A stretch of DNA of 64,000 nt, from assembly GCA_035499295.1 (NCBI GenBank), contig DATJZG010000040.1, positions 1 through 64,000 on the forward strand, read 5' to 3'. The notes under the pieces were generated by a model. It was not told the DNA's origin. It did not search any database and was given only the letters and a program-made list of their open reading frames with translations. This DNA comes from DATJZG01 sp035499295 (lineage in GTDB: Bacteria; Myxococcota; Myxococcia; Myxococcales; Anaeromyxobacteraceae). Shown here in pieces: positions 40,901 to 47,515 of the stretch. Made by a program: the position numbers and the translations under genes. Within the stretch, counting starts at the first letter, position 1; every line of letters begins with the position of its first letter.

Positions 40901-41222
40901 CCCGCGCCGTCCGGGTGGGGCCGTGGATCGGGCCGCGCTCCCCGCGCCGGCGCGCGCGGCGGGTGGCCCGAAGGTCGAGCCCCGCACGGAGGCGGAGAAG
41001 CTCGTGGCGTCGCTCTGGCGCCAGGCGCTCGGAGTCCACTCCGTGAGCGTCTCCGACAACTTCTTCGAACTCGGGGGGCACTCCCTGGCGTGCCTGCAGA
41101 TGCTCTCGCGGCTGGAGCGGGAGACGGGGAAGCGGCTCTCCCCGCGGGCGGTGCTCCTCGACTCGCTCGAGCAGTTCGCCGCGCGGGTCACCGCCCCCGA
41201 GGGCGCGGCCCGCGTCGGCTAG
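34956..41222 (+). CDS. Two-module NRPS C-A-PCP-C-A*-PCP with a decayed second adenylation domain
   Basis: A 2088-aa NRPS that starts right after the stop of the upstream megasynthase. C1 (about 12-445) has an intact HHIVCDG (His152/His153/Asp157). The first A domain (about 470-975) is intact (YTSGSTGRPKG, YGPTETT, NGKVDK); my reading of its code, DIFQITMVWK, is nearest to glycine-type codes but uncertain. The PCP Ser is 1015. C2 (about 1050-1480) has HHFAWDG (His1203, Asp1207). The second A domain (about 1500-1985) is degenerate: A3 reads YTPGPGGEPCG, the A4 FD pair is lost, GYGPTE is replaced by LGAAEVAG, and the A10 Lys is replaced by Ala in GGAVDRAAL. The last PCP (Ser2043 in LGGHSL) is intact. 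There is no thioesterase domain; release must use another protein, plausibly one of the two hydrolases downstream. Confidence 0.93.
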   Translation: MSSGNPVGFDPFAGPSIAQVVPTTESQREIFTATRLGDEASLAFNESGSLRLSGALDEEALRGAWGDLLGRHEVLRSTVSGDGRTLLVSPPAPADLPLLDFSALPEAERASKLDALKTAEVERPFDLEKGPLVRATLVKLSPADHLLVFTSHHIVCDGFSTGVMLRELGALYTARRNRRPAQLPEPFGWGAWAKELEDWQNTAGHAADEKFWTGRFVELPPDLDLPADRRRPPVKTYAADRYDHALAPALVDRLRKAGAKNGASLFVSLLAGFEALLSRLSGQADLVVAIPSAGQAAGGHPTLVGHCVNTLPVRVAVDGEAPFAKLLGAVRTAMLDAQDHSLFTLGELLRKLPIARDPSRLPLASVCFNLDQGLSGPSLGFEGLEVSFGSNPRRFENFDLFVNAVELDGGVTFEIQYNTDLYEGATVRRWAAALETLLGGAAEAPETPVWKLPVLPATEAQKLDAWNDTQVAVPRKSLRELVEAQVARSPQAVAVVHESGQELTYAELDQQANRLAHRLRELQVGPNTLVGLCLERTPDMVVAMLAVAKAGGGYLPLDPTYPADRLAFMLSDAKAPVLLTQEKLRSLLPDHQAKVVSLDGEAEALASKPATAPPPSPQASLEDVAYVIYTSGSTGRPKGVLVPVRSVVNLLHFTREKPGMSAKDTVVAITTLSFDIAVFELWLPLAVGARILLASKDAGADGALLLDLCKRFGATILQATPATWRLLIGAGWSKDVALKVISTGEALPLDLGEQLVERSDDVWDMYGPTETTVWSTWWRVPRPLGQVLIGKPLCNTQLYILDRHLQRVPIGAVGELYIAGDGVALGYHDRPDLNTERFLPDPFRAGGRMYRTGDLARFRDDGEVEYLGRNDHQVKVRGFRIELGEIEAVLAKHPNVKQAVMLAREDRPGDVRLVAYATGKEGAAPNEDELRDHCKRTLPQFMVPQHFVRLEAFPLTPNGKVDKKALPAPDGSASRTEYAPPGTEAEKRIAAMWAEALGLPRVGIHDNFFHLGGHSLLASQMIARLAREDGVAVPLRKIFEAPTVAQFAPLLAGSRKAERIPRLDGNGPWPLSLVQRRLWMLEQLDPGRMVWNLPSAFRLKGRINVAALEKAVEEFVRRHETVRAKVRWEGDVPVQDVGPVPEVKLPVEDLTHLALEADRLETARRLIVDDVRRPFDLTAGKLYRVRLFKVGEDDHLLMWIPHHFAWDGWCFDLFLKEIDALYDAFRQGKPPALKAAPVRYSDFAAWHEKWLETPEVKKQAQWWNDLLGETPTPLELPIDRPRRPRQGEDGDSILVHVPAQDVEALKAFGLANDATIYMVTLAAYVALLSRWSGQDDVVVATPVRGRVQPDVEDVVGPFVNTLVLRNRLDGDPTFRELVARVRASSLDAFSHQDVPFEHLAMSRNPAYRAFFSFQDARGRPRRIGDLDMVQFHVLQPAASTDVSLWVMESPAGHLAGGLTFATAVLDRSTMEQFLKEWNVLLRDAVAHPDKPVSQLALQGAEERRHLLAQGEGPALAGAMSSVAAQIDALAEKDAQAPAILVGGKAISRGELDLRARRIAQGLKPISGGSEPVVAVAMERSASAIAAVLGAWKAGMAALPLDPAQPPARLARVVADARPAAVVASRSELGKLPQGTWRTLAIEDLESSEPAPRQAAPGLDALALVLYTPGPGGEPCGIEFTQGSLAAGVVSCRGALSVAEGEVVASAAPAGSPRSALETWLPLATGARLALAPREAVQPRALAAFLQGVGASLFVAPASTFRQLLAVGFAGGSSFRAAVEAPLDDELAAALAPRADAVLEVLGAAEVAGMAAVRRVDPAGKGSTAVAPGFRLRVIDRVGELVPEGVPGEVALGGPALARGYRGRPALGAERTVKVDGERLWRTGELARWHEGVFALKGRRDGRSEVRGVRFEPAELEAALMAHAAVADAAVAAREDRPGEVRVTAYVVPHPGAAYTDSELRAHLRSCVPEALAPQHVVELASIPRRPGGAVDRAALPAPARAAGGPKVEPRTEAEKLVASLWRQALGVHSVSVSDNFFELGGHSLACLQMLSRLERETGKRLSPRAVLLDSLEQFAARVTAPEGAARVG

Positions 41223-41230
41223 GAGGACGC

Positions 41231-42013
41231 GTGCAGCCGGTCTCCTTCGGGACGAGCGATCGTCAGCTCCTCGGGATCTACTATCCGCCCGAGGGTGAGC
41301 AGCCGCGGGACGCGGCGGTGCTCCTGTGCGGCCCGGCCCCGCAGGAGTACATGCTGACGTACTGGGCCACGCGGAAGCTCGCGACCCTCCTCGCTCGCCA
41401 CGGGTTCCCGGTGATGCGGTTCGACTACTTCGGCACCGGGGACTCCGCGGGCGAGACCGAGGAGGGACGGCCCAGGCTCTGGGTCGAGGACGTAGGCGCG
41501 GCAGCGCGGGAACTGCTCGACGTCTCGGGCGCCTACGCGCTCTCGGCGGTGGGCCTGCGGCTCGGGGCCTCCCTGGCCGCGCTGGCCGCCTCCGAGGGTC
41601 TCGACCTCGAGGACCTGGTCCTGTGGGAGCCCGTGGTACAGGGCTCCGCCTATGTCGACGAGCTCCGAGCCATCGCGGCGAGAAAGTACTCTGAGTTCCT
41701 CTTCCCGCCCGATCAGGGTCCGGGGTCCGGCCAGCTCCTCGGCTATCAGTTTCCCGGGAGCGTCGAGGAGGAGACGCGAGGCCTCGACCTCCTGCGCACG
41801 CTCCCGCGCGCCCGCCGCCGGGTGGTGATGGCGGTCTCGGAGGAGCGGCCCCTCTACCTGTCACTCAAGGCGCGGCTCGAAGAGGAGGCGGCCCGGGGCG
41901 GGCCGGCGCTCTCCTGGCGGCACGAGCCGGAGGAGGCATCGGGGAGCCTCGACGGTGCGCTTCTCTCGAACACCATCCTCAACGCCATCGCCTCGGCACT
42001 GGAGGAGGCATGA
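41231..42013 (+). CDS. Alpha/beta hydrolase-fold protein lacking the usual nucleophile
   Basis: A 260-aa protein of the S33-like alpha/beta hydrolase type, nine bases after the NRPS stop. Strand and oxyanion regions are recognisable (VLLCGPAPQEY, VMRFDYFGTGDSAG). At the nucleophile elbow, where GxSxG is expected, the sequence reads GLRLGAS, with Arg in the nucleophile position. It may be a non-catalytic partner, or a hydrolase using a different residue. GTG start behind AGGAGG. Its stop overlaps the ATG of the next hydrolase, so the two are made as a pair. Position suggests a role in chain release, editing or tailoring of the NRPS product. Confidence 0.78.
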   Translation: MQPVSFGTSDRQLLGIYYPPEGEQPRDAAVLLCGPAPQEYMLTYWATRKLATLLARHGFPVMRFDYFGTGDSAGETEEGRPRLWVEDVGAAARELLDVSGAYALSAVGLRLGASLAALAASEGLDLEDLVLWEPVVQGSAYVDELRAIAARKYSEFLFPPDQGPGSGQLLGYQFPGSVEEETRGLDLLRTLPRARRRVVMAVSEERPLYLSLKARLEEEAARGGPALSWRHEPEEASGSLDGALLSNTILNAIASALEEA

Positions 42014-42861
42014 GGGAGCGCGCCTTCGTCTTCGGGGCCCACGCCAACCTCTTCGGCGTGCTCGCCGAGCCGGATCCGTCCGACGCGATGGCGGGCTCGC
42101 CGGCGGTCCTCCTCGCTAACATGGGCGTGAACCACCACGTCGGGTCCAACCGGCTCTGGGTGGACCTCTCGCGGAGGCTGGCGCGGATGGGCTTCCACGT
42201 CCTGCGGTTCGACCTCTCCGGGCTGGGCGACAGCCTGCAGCGTCCCGGGGCGCACGGCGACCTGGAGCGGGCGGTCCTCGATCTGCGGGAGGCGATGGAC
42301 TTCGTGAGCCAGAAGGGGGGGCCGCAGACGTTCGTGGTCATGGGGCTCTGCTCCGGGGCCGACTCCGCGCACGCGGTGACGGTGGCCGATCCCCGGGTGA
42401 CCGGTGCCGTCTACATCGACGGCTTCGTGTGGCGCACGCCCGGTTTCTGGCTCCGGTACTGGACGAGCCGCAAGCTGGAGGCGGCGCGCTGGCGTCGCTA
42501 CTTGCGCCGGCGAGCAGCCCGGCAGCGCGGCGGACCCCGGGAGGCGGGGGAGGCACGGGAGATCTACCAGCGGGAGATGCCGACGCCGGAGCAGTTCCGG
42601 GCCAGCCTCGGGGCGCTCCTCGGACGCGGAACCGCCGTGCTGGCGATCTACACCGGCGGCCTCATGGACTACGCCTACGAGGGACAGATCCGGGAGATGG
42701 TGGGGGAGCTCTCCCGCCACCCGCTCTTCGCGACCGATTACTTCCCGCGCGCCGATCACCTCTTCACCGACGTCGGCGAGCACGAGAAGCTGCTCGTCTC
42801 GCTCTGCTCCTGGATGAAGGGCCGGGCGGGGCGGGCGCGGGCCGAGGAGGCCAGCGCGTGA
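42010..42861 (+). CDS. Alpha/beta hydrolase with Cys at the nucleophile elbow
   Basis: A 283-aa hydrolase. The fold core reads LLANMGVNHHVG and VLRFDLSGLGDS. The nucleophile elbow is GLCSGAD, which places Cys in the position of the catalytic Ser, as in dienelactone hydrolase-like and some thioesterase enzymes. A candidate catalytic His lies in RADHLFTD near the C-terminus. A thiol nucleophile suits acyl transfer from a carrier-protein thioester, so this is the best candidate for a stand-alone release enzyme of the cluster. ATGA overlap with the upstream hydrolase and GTGA overlap with the PPTase. Confidence 0.8.
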   Translation: MRERAFVFGAHANLFGVLAEPDPSDAMAGSPAVLLANMGVNHHVGSNRLWVDLSRRLARMGFHVLRFDLSGLGDSLQRPGAHGDLERAVLDLREAMDFVSQKGGPQTFVVMGLCSGADSAHAVTVADPRVTGAVYIDGFVWRTPGFWLRYWTSRKLEAARWRRYLRRRAARQRGGPREAGEAREIYQREMPTPEQFRASLGALLGRGTAVLAIYTGGLMDYAYEGQIREMVGELSRHPLFATDYFPRADHLFTDVGEHEKLLVSLCSWMKGRAGRARAEEASA

Positions 42862-43517
42862 ACCGCGCCGACGCCCCCGAGCTCTTCGCGGAGCTCCACG
42901 GCGTCCAGCTGTGGCGCCTCGATCTCTCCCAGGCGCGACCCCCCGATCCCGGCGAGCTGTCCCCGTCGGAGCAGGCGCGCGGCGACCGCCGGCGCTCGGA
43001 GGTCGACCGGAGCCGGTTCGCCGCCTCGCGCGCGGCCCTGCGCCGCCTCCTCGCCGCTCGGACCGGCACCGACCCGGCTCGCCTGCGGCTCGAGGAGGGC
43101 CCGCACGGGAGGCCCATCGTCCCCGGCGGCCCGGCCTTCAGCATGAGCCACACCGGCGACCTGTGGCTGTGCGCCGTCGCCGACGGGCGCGAGCTCGGCA
43201 TCGACGGCGAGCAACTGCGCGAGGTCCCCGAGGCCCGCGACATCGCCGAGCTCTGGTTCACGAGGGCGGAGCGAGAGCGCCTCGCCTCGGAGGAGGCCCG
43301 CGGGGTCCCGGGGGCGTTTCTCAGAGGCTGGGTGCGCAAGGAGGCCTTCCTGAAGGCCCTGGGAGTGGGGTTCTCGGTCGAGGGCGCCACCGGCGTCGAC
43401 CCGGACCCGGCCGAGTGGGCCGTCCTGGACCTGGACCCAGCCCCCGGCTATGTGGCGGCTCTGGTGGTGAGCCGCTCGGAAGCTCCGGCGCCCCGCGCCG
43501 GAAACGGTCACGTCTGA
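42858..43517 (+). CDS. Sfp-type 4'-phosphopantetheinyl transferase
   Basis: A 219-aa enzyme that converts apo carrier domains to holo form using coenzyme A. Family motifs in order: GRPIVPGG, FSMSHTGDLWLCAV, the Mg-binding GIDGEQLRE and FLRGWVRKEAFLKALGVG. It would serve the four carrier domains of the two megasynthases upstream. GTG start in a GTGA overlap with the preceding hydrolase, so it belongs to the same transcript. Confidence 0.92.
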   Translation: MNRADAPELFAELHGVQLWRLDLSQARPPDPGELSPSEQARGDRRRSEVDRSRFAASRAALRRLLAARTGTDPARLRLEEGPHGRPIVPGGPAFSMSHTGDLWLCAVADGRELGIDGEQLREVPEARDIAELWFTRAERERLASEEARGVPGAFLRGWVRKEAFLKALGVGFSVEGATGVDPDPAEWAVLDLDPAPGYVAALVVSRSEAPAPRAGNGHV

Positions 43518-43528
43518 AGGGAGGCCCC

Positions 43529-44083
43529 ATGTTCGGAAGGCTCTGGAAGGACGCGGTGGAGATGGCGCGGGCGGCCAAGGTGGAGCCGAGCGCCAAGTCG
43601 GCCGTGAAGCTAATGCTCTCCACCGACTCCTACCGGATCCTCTTCCTGAACCGCATCCGGGAGGCCGCGCACCGCTGGCACATCCCGCTCGTGAATCACC
43701 TGCTCCGGGTGGCCCAGACGGCGGTGTTCGGAATCGAGATCGACCGCGACGTGGAGATGGGGGAGGGGGTCTACCTCGTGCATCCCCTCGGGGTGGTCAT
43801 CGGAGGCGACTCGAAGATCGGTGCGCGCGTTCGTTTCTACGGCAACAACACCGTCGGGACCGTGCACGACGACGGCTACCCGGTGGTCGAGGAGGACGTG
43901 TGGATCGGGGCCGGGGCCCGGATCCTGGGTCCCATCCGCGTGGGGGCGAGGAGCCGGATCGGCGCCAACGCGGTCGTCCTCACCGACGTCCCCCCCGATC
44001 ACGTGGCGGTCGGGGTCCCCGCGAAGATCCACCCGCGCAAGGACCTGGCGCCCTTTCCGGCACCGGTGAAGGAGAGCGCCTAA
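43529..44083 (+). CDS. Serine O-acetyltransferase-like hexapeptide acyltransferase
   Basis: A 184-aa left-handed beta-helix acyltransferase close to CysE. Hexapeptide turns are visible in MGEGVYLVHPLGVVIGG, KIGARVRFYGNNTVG and VWIGAGARILGPIRVGARSRIGANAVV; the catalytic His is in LVHPLG. It starts 11 bases after the PPTase with GGGAGG upstream. A free-standing CysE could supply O-acetylserine for cysteine, but its place at the end of an NRPS operon suggests tailoring (acetylation of a hydroxyl or one of the amines of the product) or precursor supply. These options cannot be separated from sequence alone. Confidence 0.82.
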   Translation: MFGRLWKDAVEMARAAKVEPSAKSAVKLMLSTDSYRILFLNRIREAAHRWHIPLVNHLLRVAQTAVFGIEIDRDVEMGEGVYLVHPLGVVIGGDSKIGARVRFYGNNTVGTVHDDGYPVVEEDVWIGAGARILGPIRVGARSRIGANAVVLTDVPPDHVAVGVPAKIHPRKDLAPFPAPVKESA

Positions 44084-44134
44084 GGCCCGTCCCAGTCGGA
44101 GGGAGGGCGGCGGTGGGGGTACAATGCCCCCGCG

Positions 44135-44497
44135 ATGGCTCGCGCGCTCGCGCTTCTCGTCGCGGTGGCGGTCGCCCCGGTGCTTCCCGGCGAGGCGCTT
44201 GCGGCCTGCCCGGTCGCCGCCTCCGTATCCGCTGCCGAGCTGCCGGCGCAAGCGCGAGAGACGCTGCGCCGGATCGAGCGCGGTGGACCCTTTCCCTTCC
44301 GGCGCGACGGGGTGATCTTCTCCAACCGGGAGAGTCTCCTGCCGCGGCACGGACACGGTTACTACCGGGAGTACACGGTGCCGACGCCGGGGGATTCGGA
44401 CCGCGGCGCCCGGCGCATCGTCGCCGGAGCCGGCGGCGAGCGCTACTACTCCACCGACCACTACCGGAGCTTCCGCTGCATCGAGGGAACGCCATGA
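44135..44497 (+). CDS. Secreted guanyl-specific ribonuclease, RNase Sa/barnase family
   Basis: A 120-aa precursor with a signal peptide (about residues 1-23, ALA-A) and a mature part of about 97 residues that matches microbial RNases of the Sa type. Catalytic residues are in place: Glu79 in YYREYTV, the Arg pair at 93-94 in GARRIV, and His109 in STDHYRSF. Two Cys (25 and 115) probably form the disulfide of this family. The ATGA overlap with the barstar gene ensures inhibitor is made together with the enzyme. A role as an antibacterial toxin or as a scavenging RNase is plausible. Confidence 0.9.
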   Translation: MARALALLVAVAVAPVLPGEALAACPVAASVSAAELPAQARETLRRIERGGPFPFRRDGVIFSNRESLLPRHGHGYYREYTVPTPGDSDRGARRIVAGAGGERYYSTDHYRSFRCIEGTP

Positions 44498-44958
44498 TCG
44501 ACGTCCGCGCGCTCGTCTCCCAGTGCCGCTCCGGCGTCCACTGGGTCGGGGCCGAAACGGATTCGGCGGCGATCGCTCGCACCGCGTCGCGGTTCGGATG
44601 GGACTTCGCGCTCCTCGACGGCGACGAGGTGATCGACAAGGGGTCCCTTCTCGACGCGGCGGCGAAGGGCCTGAGCTTCCCCGCTACCTTCGGGCGCAAC
44701 TGGGACGCCCTGGAGGACTGCCTCTGCGATCTGTCCTGGCGCACGGGGAAGGGCACCCTTCTCCTGTGGGCACCGGTGGACCCGATCCGGAGCCAGGACC
44801 CGGGTGCGCTCGAGACGGCGATCGACGTGCTCAGAGCCTCGGCGAGTTGGTGGGCGCGCGAAGGTCGCCCGTTTCTCGCGCTCCTGGGCGGAATGCGGCG
44901 GCCCCGCGGGCTGGGCGAGGACCTCGGGCCGGGCAGGTCGCGGAGGCTCTCCCGGTGA
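44494..44958 (+). CDS. Barstar-family ribonuclease inhibitor
   Basis: A 154-aa intracellular inhibitor that neutralises the RNase before export. The barstar core is recognisable in LSFPATFGRNWDALEDCLCDLSW, where the Asp-rich helix blocks the enzyme's active site. The protein is longer than the 89-aa Bacillus barstar, with extra residues at both ends, including a basic tail. Its start overlaps the RNase stop and its stop overlaps the GTG of the trmJ-like gene. Confidence 0.88.
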   Translation: MIDVRALVSQCRSGVHWVGAETDSAAIARTASRFGWDFALLDGDEVIDKGSLLDAAAKGLSFPATFGRNWDALEDCLCDLSWRTGKGTLLLWAPVDPIRSQDPGALETAIDVLRASASWWAREGRPFLALLGGMRRPRGLGEDLGPGRSRRLSR

Positions 44959-45773
44959 GGAGCGGGGTCCGCTTCGTGCTGGTGCGCCCGCGGGTCCCCG
45001 AGAACCTGGGAGCGGCGGCCCGGGCGCTCGCGAACTTCGGGTTCGAGGACTGGGCCCTGGTGAGGCTCGGCACCCACGACTTCGCGAAGGCCCGCCGCGT
45101 GGCCGTTCACGCCGAGGGGCTCCTCGACCGCCCCCGCATCGTCGGCACGCTGGACGAGGCCGTGGCCGATTGCACCTGGGTCGTCGCCACGACCTCGCGG
45201 CGCGTCCGCGGGCGACGCCCTCTCGACCCGACGGAGCTCGGGCGACGGCTGTCCGTCGAGGGGCAGCGCGGCCGGACGGCGCTCGTCTTCGGCGACGAGA
45301 GGGACGGGCTCTCGGCGGACGAGATCCGCCGCTGCGACGAGATCTCGACCATCCCCACGCGCGGGGGCCAGCCCTCGCTCAACCTGGCGCAGGCGGTGGC
45401 GGTCTACGCATTCTCCCTGCTCGAGGCGGCCGAGGGGCCCCGCGCGGTGCCGGCCGACCCGCCGGGCGCGAGCGATGGCGAACTCGGCCTGCTGGAGGAG
45501 TCGCTCCGGGAGGCGCTGCGCCGGGGCGGCTTCCTCGTCGGCCCGGAGCGCCACGCCGTCCGGGAGCTGGCGGGTTCGGTGCGGCGCGCCCGCCTCACGA
45601 AGTCCGAGGTGCGCCTGTGGGTCGCGGCGCTGAGGCGTCTGGCGCGCCCGGGCCCGTCAACGCAGGACGAGCGAGCGCGCCAGCCGCGAGAGCACGTCCC
45701 GGGCGGCGGAGATCTGGCTCGGGGGGAGTCCCTTGAGCGCCCGCCGGGCACGGGCCTCGAGCGTTCCCGGTGA
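44955..45773 (+). CDS. trmJ: TrmJ-like tRNA/rRNA 2'-O-methyltransferase
   Basis: SPOUT-type RNA methyltransferase of 272 aa. Motif 1 is VLVRPRVPENLGAAARALANFGF, motif 2 VFGDERDGLSADEIRRCD and motif 3 TRGGQPSLNLAQAVAVYAFSLLE, which is characteristic of TrmJ (Nm32 of tRNA). The last 38 or so residues (from about 235) are Arg/Pro-rich and unlike the family; they are encoded where the gene overlaps the convergent MarR gene by 117 bp, so the original stop was probably lost. GTG start in GTGA overlap with barstar. Confidence 0.86.
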   Translation: MRSGVRFVLVRPRVPENLGAAARALANFGFEDWALVRLGTHDFAKARRVAVHAEGLLDRPRIVGTLDEAVADCTWVVATTSRRVRGRRPLDPTELGRRLSVEGQRGRTALVFGDERDGLSADEIRRCDEISTIPTRGGQPSLNLAQAVAVYAFSLLEAAEGPRAVPADPPGASDGELGLLEESLREALRRGGFLVGPERHAVRELAGSVRRARLTKSEVRLWVAALRRLARPGPSTQDERARQPREHVPGGGDLARGESLERPPGTGLERSR

Positions 45774-46148
45774 GACCCTCGCCACCCGCCGACCCTTGCT
45801 CGTCAGGTTGAGCACCGCCCGCCTCGAGTCGCGGGGGTGCGGGGTGCGAAGGACGAGGCGGCGCTCGGTCAAGCGGCGCAGGACGCCGGTGAGGGAGCTC
45901 GGGTGAAGATGCATCACCCGTGCGAGCTCCCCGGCGGAGATCCCCGGCACCTGCTCGATGAGACGCAGCGCGAGGAACTGGGGGCCTGTCGTTCCCAGGC
46001 GCTGCTGCATCTCGCGCGAGGCGCGCGCGAGCGCGTGGTCGACCTCCCAGAGGGAGCGGAGGAAGACGAGGACCGGATCGAGCCGCTCCACCTGCGACTG
46101 GGCCGCGGGCAACGGCAACGCGCGCACGGCCGGAGTTCTGCTTCCCAT
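45657..46148 (-). CDS. MarR-family transcriptional regulator
   Basis: A 163-aa winged-helix repressor. The DNA-binding region reads GTTGPQFLALRLIEQVPGISAGELARVMHLHPSSLTGVLRRLTERRLV followed by the wing RTPHPRDSRRAVLNLT. MarR proteins usually respond to small aromatic or organic ligands and control a neighbouring gene; the divergent CitE-like lyase gene 155 bp away is a candidate target. I chose ATG 46148, which has a G-rich site just upstream; an ATG at 46238 would add 30 residues that do not look conserved. Confidence 0.86.
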   Translation of the reverse strand: MGSRTPAVRALPLPAAQSQVERLDPVLVFLRSLWEVDHALARASREMQQRLGTTGPQFLALRLIEQVPGISAGELARVMHLHPSSLTGVLRRLTERRLVLRTPHPRDSRRAVLNLTSKGRRVARVSPGTLEARARRALKGLPPSQISAARDVLSRLARSLVLR

Positions 46149-46303
46149 TCGCCCCCCAGGCGAAGGGGTATCACACCATTTGCCAGAGGTGAAGTCTCGC
46201 CGGCACTCGTCGTCTCCCTCGGCGGGTCGCGGCTTCACCCACCAGGCCCGGGAAGGGGGCGCCCTCGCGCTCGACCGGCCCGCTGGAATAACATCCGAGC
46301 CCG

Positions 46304-47170
46304 ATGGCCACGGTACGCCCCCGGCGCAGTGCCCTCTACGTGCCGGGCTCGAATGCCCGGGCGCTCGAGAAGGCGAGGGGCCTCCCGGCGGACGTCCTCA
46401 TCCTCGACCTGGAGGACGCGGTCGCCCCGGGCGCCAAAGAGGAGGCGCGGCGCCTGGTGGCCGCCGAGCTGGCCCGGCCCGGCCGGCCGCGCCAGGAGCG
46501 GGTGGTGCGGGTGAACGGACTCGGCTCCCCCTGGGGGGAGGCCGACCTCCGCGCGCTGGCGCGCGGGGGCGCGGACGCGATCCTGCTCCCCAAGGTGGAG
46601 AGCGCGGACCGGGTCCGCGAGACGGAAGCGCTCCTGGCGAGAGGGGACGCTCTGCCCTCGGTCCTCTGGGCGATGATCGAGACGCCGCGGGGCGTCCTTC
46701 GGGCCCCCGAGATCGCCGCCTCGTGCCCCCGACTGGCCTGCCTCGTCGCGGGAACGTCGGACCTGGTGAAGGATCTCCACGCTCGTCACACCCCGTCGCG
46801 CCGGGAGGTGCTGACGAGCCTATCGCTCGTCGTCCTCGCCGCCAGGGCGCAAGGCTTGGTGGCGCTCGACGGCGTGCACCTCGACCTCGACGACGACGCG
46901 GGCTTCGAGGCTTCCTGCCGACAGGGGCTCGAGCTCGGGTTCGACGGGAAGACGCTCATCCACCCGAAGACCATCGAGGCCGCGAACCGCGTCTTCGCCC
47001 CCGAAGAAGGAGCGGTGGATCGGGCGAAGCGCGTCATCGCCGCCCATGCCGAGGCGGCGACCCGCGGTCAGGGGGTCGTCGTGGTCGACGGCCGCCTGGT
47101 GGAGGCGCTGCACGTCGAGGAGGCGCGGCGGATTGTGGCGCTCGCCGAGGCCATCGCGATCTCCGGCTGA
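46304..47170 (+). CDS. CitE-like (HpcH/HpaI) CoA-ester lyase
   Basis: TIM-barrel enzyme of 288 aa in the citrate lyase beta/malyl-CoA lyase family. The N-terminus reads ALYVPGSNARALEKA; the acidic metal-binding residues sit in LDLEDAV, AMIETPRGV and VAGTSDL, and RVNGLGSPW contributes the substrate Arg. No citrate lyase alpha, gamma or ligase genes are nearby, so a stand-alone malyl-, citramalyl- or beta-methylmalyl-CoA lyase (or malyl-CoA thioesterase) is more likely. That would fit the glyoxylate chemistry encoded at 9-14 kb. Confidence 0.83.
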   Translation: MATVRPRRSALYVPGSNARALEKARGLPADVLILDLEDAVAPGAKEEARRLVAAELARPGRPRQERVVRVNGLGSPWGEADLRALARGGADAILLPKVESADRVRETEALLARGDALPSVLWAMIETPRGVLRAPEIAASCPRLACLVAGTSDLVKDLHARHTPSRREVLTSLSLVVLAARAQGLVALDGVHLDLDDDAGFEASCRQGLELGFDGKTLIHPKTIEAANRVFAPEEGAVDRAKRVIAAHAEAATRGQGVVVVDGRLVEALHVEEARRIVALAEAIAISG

Positions 47171-47203
47171 ACTGCCGGAGGCCGCCACCCGGGGCGACAC
47201 GCC

Positions 47204-47515
47204 TCAAGGAAGCGCGAAGGTGAAGGTCATCTGGACCTTCGTCCTGCTGAGGCGGATCGGGTTCGCGAGGAGGAAGTCCGCCACCTCTCTCATCCAGCCG
47301 GTCGCGATCAGGCTTTCGACCACCTTGTGCGCGTTGAGCTCCAGCCGCTGCTCGACCAGCGGGGTGAGGAGGACTCGACTGGGACACGGCGCCGGCGCGC
47401 GGAATGCGACCTGGGCGGCGAGGTCCGTGTCGGTGGCTGCTCCGCGGGCGCTCGCGCCACGCGCCAGCAGGGCCACTGCCGCGATCGTGCGAAGGATGAC
47501 GGACCAATTCCTCAT
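47204..47515 (-). CDS. Small exported protein, 103 aa, unknown
   Basis: A signal peptide (about residues 1-27, ending GASARGA) is followed by a small soluble domain ending in a beta-like stretch (KVQMTFTFALP). A single Cys is present. The start ATG has GGGAGA upstream. I do not recognise the family, although the closing strand resembles the last strand of TonB-C-type domains. A partial copy of the locus promoter motif lies 47 bp upstream (47563-47587), which hints at co-regulation with the peptide system. Confidence 0.6.
   Translation of the reverse strand: MRNWSVILRTIAAVALLARGASARGAATDTDLAAQVAFRAPAPCPSRVLLTPLVEQRLELNAHKVVESLIATGWMREVADFLLANPIRLSRTKVQMTFTFALP

Noticed and set aside
37554..41864. 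Open frame of 1436 codons on the minus strand across the second NRPS
   Set aside because: Same reason: antisense to C-A-PCP domains, no recognisable motif, low-complexity Arg/Gly/Pro text.
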